From Climacium dendroides (Eukaryota > Streptophyta > Bryopsida > Hypnales > Climaciaceae): a DNA stretch of 64,000 bases. Below, piece after piece: positions 57,908-64,000 of the stretch. The stretch covers positions 4,438,829 to 4,502,828 of the forward strand of contig OX467083.1 in the NCBI GenBank assembly GCA_950106755.1, read 5' to 3'. Positions within the stretch are counted from its first letter, which is position 1, and every line of letters starts with the position of its first letter. The notes below the pieces were generated by a model. That model worked only from the letters and a program-made list of their open reading frames with translations. It had not been told where the DNA came from and ran no database searches. The position numbers and the translations under genes are program-made.

Positions 57908-60513
57908 GCCTATATGCTTTTTGAATTTTAATTATAAATAAATAAAATATGGATATGTTTTCGTACTTTCAAAGTTCATATTTTGAATTATTGATGTTTT
58001 AATTTGTAATAATAATTAGTTTTGCATTTTTGAAGCAAAAAGATACACTATAGAACTGAAAAATTAGTAGAAGAAACCCACGATTTTATGGACAAGTCCA
58101 TATTTTTGATGACATATTCTTTGGACTTCTTTGTTGTTTTCATGTTTTCCATAATGTTCATTGTATGTTATTATTGACAAAGATGTCCAAAAAAAAATGC
58201 GTCACCAAAAATTGGGCTTGTCCAATAAAACGCAGGTTTCTTCTAGTGAATAACTATCACACTTGTACATTATATGAGAAACAATTGTCTAGAGAAGGGA
58301 AAATAACCTAAAAAAAACTCTCTATTAAATGCTAATTCTGAGTTGCACATTGATACAATCATCATCAAAATATATTCTCTTAAAATTTTTTATTTGAAAA
58401 GCATGCCTTTTTAATTCGTTTTCAACCTCTTCTAAAAATCATTTCATATTTCATTTGACTTTGAAATTGTGGCAATAGAAACCTATAGTCATTATTAAAC
58501 AATGCTCAAAATTTTAAGTTCAAATTATATGTCACATCTTTTTTATGATTAATATGTTTGTATTGACTGCAAGCATATGAGCATTAATTCTCTAAGTTTG
58601 TTGAAATGTTGCTCACATGTCCACACAAATAAGACATTTTCATTGAACTTAGGAAGAAAACTCACCAAACCAATTGCAACCTATATTTTGAAAAATCCAT
58701 TATAAGTGCAGCTATAAAAAAAAGAGTAATTTGTAGTGTATAATTTTATGAGGGAGTGATGAAATTGAATTCCTACATTCGATTTTGGGAATTGTGCATT
58801 CCCCATTAAATGAATCACTAAATGATATGAAGCACTTTTTGACAAAAATGCTTTATTTATGTCAAATGTGACCTTCATGTTATAATTGATTGTAGTTACT
58901 AATTGAATTGTAGTTATTGAACATTGTGCAAATATAAATTCTTTTATTGGGTATTGGCAAGTGAAAGAGGTTTTTAACGCATATTAGCATTTATTTAGAA
59001 AATGAATGAAAAAATTATGAATTTTCAAATTTTTGTTCTTAGGAATACCAAAGATTGATACTAGGTTTTTATAGGCTCTCAAGTTTAACATGTGCACATT
59101 TAGTGATAATTAGTATTTAAGTTTTAGTGTTGCTTTCTAGTTCAAATGTAACTATCAATTCGGAGGATAGTGATGAATATAGCCAAGTGCATGTACTTTA
59201 ACCCTAATACTATTTAAATAAATTTTTACTCATGGTCCACATATATTACTTTAATCTTCTAAGTTTTTGTTCGGACATGTTGGCAATATTGAAGTGAATA
59301 ATAAGGAGATTCCTAATTTGTTTAGTATATATGTTTTTGGAGTGCAAATGAATTAACCATGAATTTTTGAACTTTTCAATATTGTTGCACTCAAAATCGA
59401 TCCCAGGTTCTTATAAATAGATACTGAACATTTTAGGCACAAATCTATAGGGGCTAGAAAGTACATTTAGATACTAGTCATAGTTAGAAGGTTTTACCTT
59501 AGTATTGTAATACTCTTGTATGGTCTTTGAACATATAGACTAGTGCAAAAGAATTCAATTGTCTCCAAAATTAGAATGAAAAGTGTGCATTAAAGTTTGG
59601 ATTTATTTTTGGATTTATTTTCTTGTCCTCCTTCTTTCTATTTTTTTTTGTAAATAATTTTTGTTTTTTTATTTTTTTATTCTAAAGGCTCATTTGTACA
59701 TTTTAACCCCTAATGATCCAAGGAGAATGTAATTTTGAAATGGGCCAAAACTGCCAAGAATTTGAGCAATTTGTTTACTCATTCACATTGGGAGTGAGCA
59801 CCTCAAAAAATTAGATTATTTCATTGCATGCTTTAGTAGATATTTAAGTTCGAAGTTTTATTTGGGTCGATGGAAATACAAGGCAATGCAATTTGAAGGA
59901 GCACATCTTTGTGAGAGTATTTTGAAATTATTCCTTTTTTTGTTCTCACTAAAAGATAAGAGAGTTTAGATTGTACATATAACATTTTGCAACATTCCAA
60001 GCATTTTTCAACTCGGGGGGTGTACTTAGTTCTATTACAATAAACCACATGCAAACAAGTGGTTCATAATGAACTATAATTCTAACCTAAAACTTTGTGC
60101 ATTGTTTAATAATGACTATAGGTTTCTATTGCCAAAATTTCCAACTCAAATAAAATATGAAATGATTTCTAGATTAGGTTGAAAATAAACTAAAATGGCA
60201 TGTTTTTCAACTCAAATATTTATAGAGAATACTTGTAGATGACCATTGCATCAATATTTAATTCAAAATGAGCTTTCAATAGAGAGTTATTTTTAGGAAT
60301 TTTTTGTTCATTTTTTAAACAATTTTGTCTTATATAATATAGAGGTATGAAAGTTATTTTTTAATTCTACAGTGTCTATTTTTACTTCAAAAATGTGTAA
60401 CCAAATATTATTAACAAATAAAAAACTTCATTAATTCAAAACAAAAACTTTTAAAGTAGAAAAATCTATTCATATTTTATTTATTTATAATGAAAATTCA
60501 AAAAGTATGTAGG
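57908..60513. repeat. 2.6-kb long-inverted-repeat element, mirror copy
   Basis: Reverse complement of 48,833-51,438, with the same small ORFs. Confidence 0.7.
58065..58248. mobile_element. CACTA-like MITE, mirror copy
   Basis: Reverse complement of 51,098-51,281, nested at the same place in the mirrored element. The MITE therefore inserted before the inverted duplication. Confidence 0.7.
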
Positions 60514-61616
60514 GGGTCCAAAGCTTTGTTTGCACATGGTTTCTAATGGATACTATAAGTGACCCCCACAAGTTTTTCAATTCATGGTGGGGCTTGCAAT
60601 TGGCACAATGGTCATTGAAATGAAAGTACTATTTGTATTTTGTAATTAAAAAATGGAACACTTGTCTTTTTCCTCGAACTCCTTGGATTTGCCCTTTTTG
60701 AAGTGAATTTGCTCTTTTTGAGGTTGGCAAGAATGGCATTGATTGGCTGACTTTTGAGTCCATGCCCGAATTGAACCCCCCAAATGGCCCAAAATGGATT
60801 CTAAACTACACGATACTACTAAACTTTGAAAATTTCAGTTTAACTTGGAATTTGATGAAACTATTTCCATTGGATTTAAAATGTAGTCTATTTTTTAGAA
60901 ATAATTTTCATTTTAGAAAAAATCATAATTTTAGACAAAACTACTAGGAACAACAATGGGAAGCTACATGTTTTTGCTTTCACCACCTACAATGTTTGTG
61001 TTTTTAATGAAAAATGAGTTCACAAAAATATGTGCAAAAAATCTCAAATTTATCATTTAAAAGCAACAAAAAAAATTGTGAAACTCATCAATTTCATGTG
61101 TACAACAATATAAGTATCTATGATAGCAATATATACTTTACACCTATAATCTAAATTGTTCAAAAAACACTAAAATGACCTCAATATTGATTACATGAAA
61201 TGTATACAATTTTTCAATCATGATATTCTAATCTCAGTATTAGATACATCTGAAGATAGTACTTTGAAAATTCATTAGTCATTCACAAATTTTGAAATAA
61301 AGCACTCTAAACTAGGTTTAGGGTCCCCTTCCTATAACAAAGAAGATCCCATAAAAATATTTTGTGTTCAATATTAATATTGAACTATGATCAATTGTAA
61401 CTACTAACATTATCAAGTGGCATATACCTTCTTGAATGGCAAGGAGTTTAATCCCACCAAAGTAACTACATCTAATTTTGACTCCTCTCTAGAGCTACTC
61501 TTGCATATTCTTATGTAAAATGTACTCTCCCTATTCGAGATAGTGTATAATTGATTTTAGAAAAAACATCCTTTCATACTTGTCTTGAAGGTCACACATA
61601 AGAGAAAGGCTTGTAA

Positions 61617-62297
61617 CTTTAGTCAATTAGTTTTCATTCTGTTTTATTTAGGATATTCTCCATTATTCAAGACAATGATGTGAGTGCATTGTGAAGATTT
61701 TCTTTAAAAGCGTCCCCAAATACTTGGAGGTTATCCATTAGAACATAGCTTGTGATTGAATTTCTTATTTTTATTTTCATTCTTCTTATCTTTACAAATT
61801 CACAATAATCACAAAGGTTTTAAAAAAAATATGGATTTTATTACTTTTAATAAAAAATTTATTTCATCTTTAAAAAATAAAATAAAATTCATCTTCCATG
61901 TGGTTGTGTAAAAAGTGTGATGAATAGAACAACACACTTGCTAAAAAAAAATAATACACTTGCTTCTCCAATATAGCAAATGCATTGTTTTATTCATTAC
62001 ATTTTTTACATAACTGCATGGAAAATGAATTTTTTTTCCATTTTCCAAATATGAAATCATATTTCTAATACAAATAATAAAATTCATATTTTTTTGAAAC
62101 TTTTGTGATTATTGTGAATTTGTAAAGGAAAAAAAATAAAAATAAAAATAAAAAACTCAATCACAAGCCATATTCTAATGTATAACCTTTAAGTATTTGG
62201 GGACGCTTTGAAAGCAATTCTTCACAATGCACACATCATAGTCTTGACAAATGGAGAATATCCTAAACAAAAGAGAATGAAAACTAAATGACTAAAG
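61617..62297. repeat. Foldback element, mirror copy
   Basis: Reverse complement of 47,049-47,729. Confidence 0.8.
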
Positions 62298-62533
62298 CTA
62301 TAAGTCTTAATAACCTACATTCTGTGTCAATATAACCTTAATCTGTACAAAAACACCTCTTTATCCTTTAGTAAATGAACATTTTACTTTACATTTCAAA
62401 CTGAAGTTTTAAAATAAAAAGCACCAACAACATTTACTTTAAGAAAACAATAATTAAAAATAAAAATAAAAAACATATTTGTTAATAGAAAAGACTACAA
62501 CATTACTCAAGTTATGTTTGAAATGATGCTTTA

Positions 62534-62963
62534 CTTAGGGCCCCAAGTGCTACATCGGGGGTCCCAAATGTCTCAATTGGGGCCTCAAGTGCTACACTTG
62601 GGGGGCCCAAGTGTCTCAACTAGTGCCCCAAGTGCTACACCTAGGGGCCTTGAGTGTCTTAATTGGAGCCCCAAGTGCTACACTTGGGAGTCCCAAAGTG
62701 TCTCAACTGGGGCCCCAAGTGCTACACCTGGGAGCCCCAAGTGTCTCAACTGGGGTCCTAAGTGCTACATCTAGGGGCCTTGAGTGTCTCAATTGGGGCC
62801 CCAAGTGCTACACTTGGGGGTCCCAAGTGTTTTAATTGGAGCCCCAAGGTGTATATCTAGGGGCCCCAAGGGTTCTAGTCGGGGCCCGAAGTGCTCCACC
62901 TAAGGGCCCCAAGCGCAGCAACTGTGGACTCTAAGTACCTGAATTTTGACCTCTAGTACTACA
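62534..62963. repeat. GGGGCCCC minisatellite, mirror copy
   Basis: Reverse complement of 46,383-46,812 with the same unit number. This is notable because such arrays normally change length quickly. Confidence 0.9.
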
Positions 62964-64000
62964 CTTAGGGCCCCCTAGTGCCTCCTTTCAGATTTTCCCG
63001 TATAAAGCATTTCAATAAAAGATGCTTTCATATCATACTTATCTATATAAGATTTCATATATGAATTTTCCAAAATATACATTTGTTGGATCTTGGAGGA
63101 ATACCCCTTTACTCAAATTGAATTGCCATAAATTGCTATATTGCTAAAGAACAGTGTTTGGGCATTTAGAAATTAATAGTGGTTATTAAAGGACTCCAAA
63201 AAAAAATTTATATTCAGTGTTTGCAACCAAAACTCTAGTTTTCAACATTAGGCCCTAAATACACACTGTTTGTCAATTGCTCTAATTTTTAATAGTATCA
63301 ATGTTAATAGAATGATGAAGACATTGTAGTTCAAAACTCCAAAGATTATATGGAACAAATATTAGAAAAATGCTTTTCAAGTTTTAAAACCTTTATGAAT
63401 GTTTTCATCATCACATTTAAATTTTTAGTAGTTCCTACACCAATACGAAATGCCACAAATTTTAAATTAAATTTATAAAATTAAAAACTATTACAAAACT
63501 TTAAAGACTAAAATTGAAGGCAATGAAAGGTTTTCAAAATTAGAATTTTGAATTTAAGAAAATATGGACTTTGATTGTAGAAGAATACATTAGATATTAA
63601 TCCCTAAATGCATACTTCAGTGTATATGGTCGACTTAAAATTCTAGGTCGTTTTGGTATAAGTAGTTAAATTATGTTGCATGGTTTAAAATTTTCGTGCA
63701 AGTACAGATCCAAGTTAACTTTTGTGAAGTTTTATTTTTTATTGAAATAATAAAATATTTAACTTCTGAAAGGTCCCTAAGGACAAATATGTATCATGGT
63801 GGAAGAGTGAAGCTTTCACTATTTTACTTAATTTTTCAGCTTTAAAAAAAGCTTTTCAATTTCACTTAAATTGATGTCCAAAAAGTTTTACCTATTTATT
63901 TGCTTAGAAAATGGTCCCAATATAAAGAGGAAAGTGTCTTCAAGTTTGAATTCAACTTGGAAACTTGAACATTCAATTGTTGATTTGGAATTATTAACAA

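Larger units (their letters stand above)
55058..64000 (-). repeat. Right arm of the giant perfect inverted repeat
   Basis: Exact reverse complement of 45,346-54,288 as far as inspected, reaching the last base of the window, so its real outer end is not visible. Confidence 0.97.

Overview
The window is nuclear DNA of a land plant. A potassium transporter gene of the plant HAK/KUP/KT family with ten short exons, a Ty3/Gypsy LTR retrotransposon of Athila/Tat type, CACTA-like miniature elements and AT-rich intergenic DNA all point that way. The species cannot be named from the sequence. An intron-bearing eukaryotic integrase-type DNA transposon makes a seedless plant at least as likely as a flowering plant, but that is inference.

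Layout. 1-10 kb is AT-rich and gene-poor, with a LINE-like remnant near 1.2 kb, degraded AT-rich dispersed repeats, and four striking GC-rich islands built from GGCGGACG-type words (about 3.0, 4.0, 7.2 and 8.7 kb). 10,893-22,835 is one complete 11.9-kb LTR retrotransposon on the minus strand. Its LTRs are about 97% identical by eye and it is flanked by a GGGTG target duplication. Gag, protease, RT, RNase H and integrase are recognisable but broken. Between integrase and the 3' LTR lies over 4 kb of decayed coding sequence that I cannot assign. 22.8-30.7 kb is again AT-rich repeats.

30.7-42 kb is the gene island, with more balanced base composition. It holds an inverted-repeat unit (30.7-32.4 kb), a GAGCATCA tandem array, a probable promoter and leader, the HAK/KUP gene (34,196-38,708, plus strand, 831 residues predicted), and a decayed 2-oxoglutarate/Fe(II) dioxygenase gene on the minus strand (39.3-40.3 kb). 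At 43.2-44.8 kb is a four-exon integrase-like transposase gene that is intact apart from one in-frame stop.

From 45,346 to the last base the window is a giant inverted repeat: two arms of at least 8,943 bp around a 769-bp spacer, centred at 54,673. Every mirrored ORF is identical and the coordinates always sum to 109,346, so no indel separates the arms. Each arm carries the same minisatellite, foldback elements, a nested CACTA-like MITE and a 73-bp tandem repeat. It is either a very young inverted duplication or an assembly artefact. The right junction (about 55,051-55,058) looks like the novel join. The only gene that looks functional in the window is the potassium transporter.
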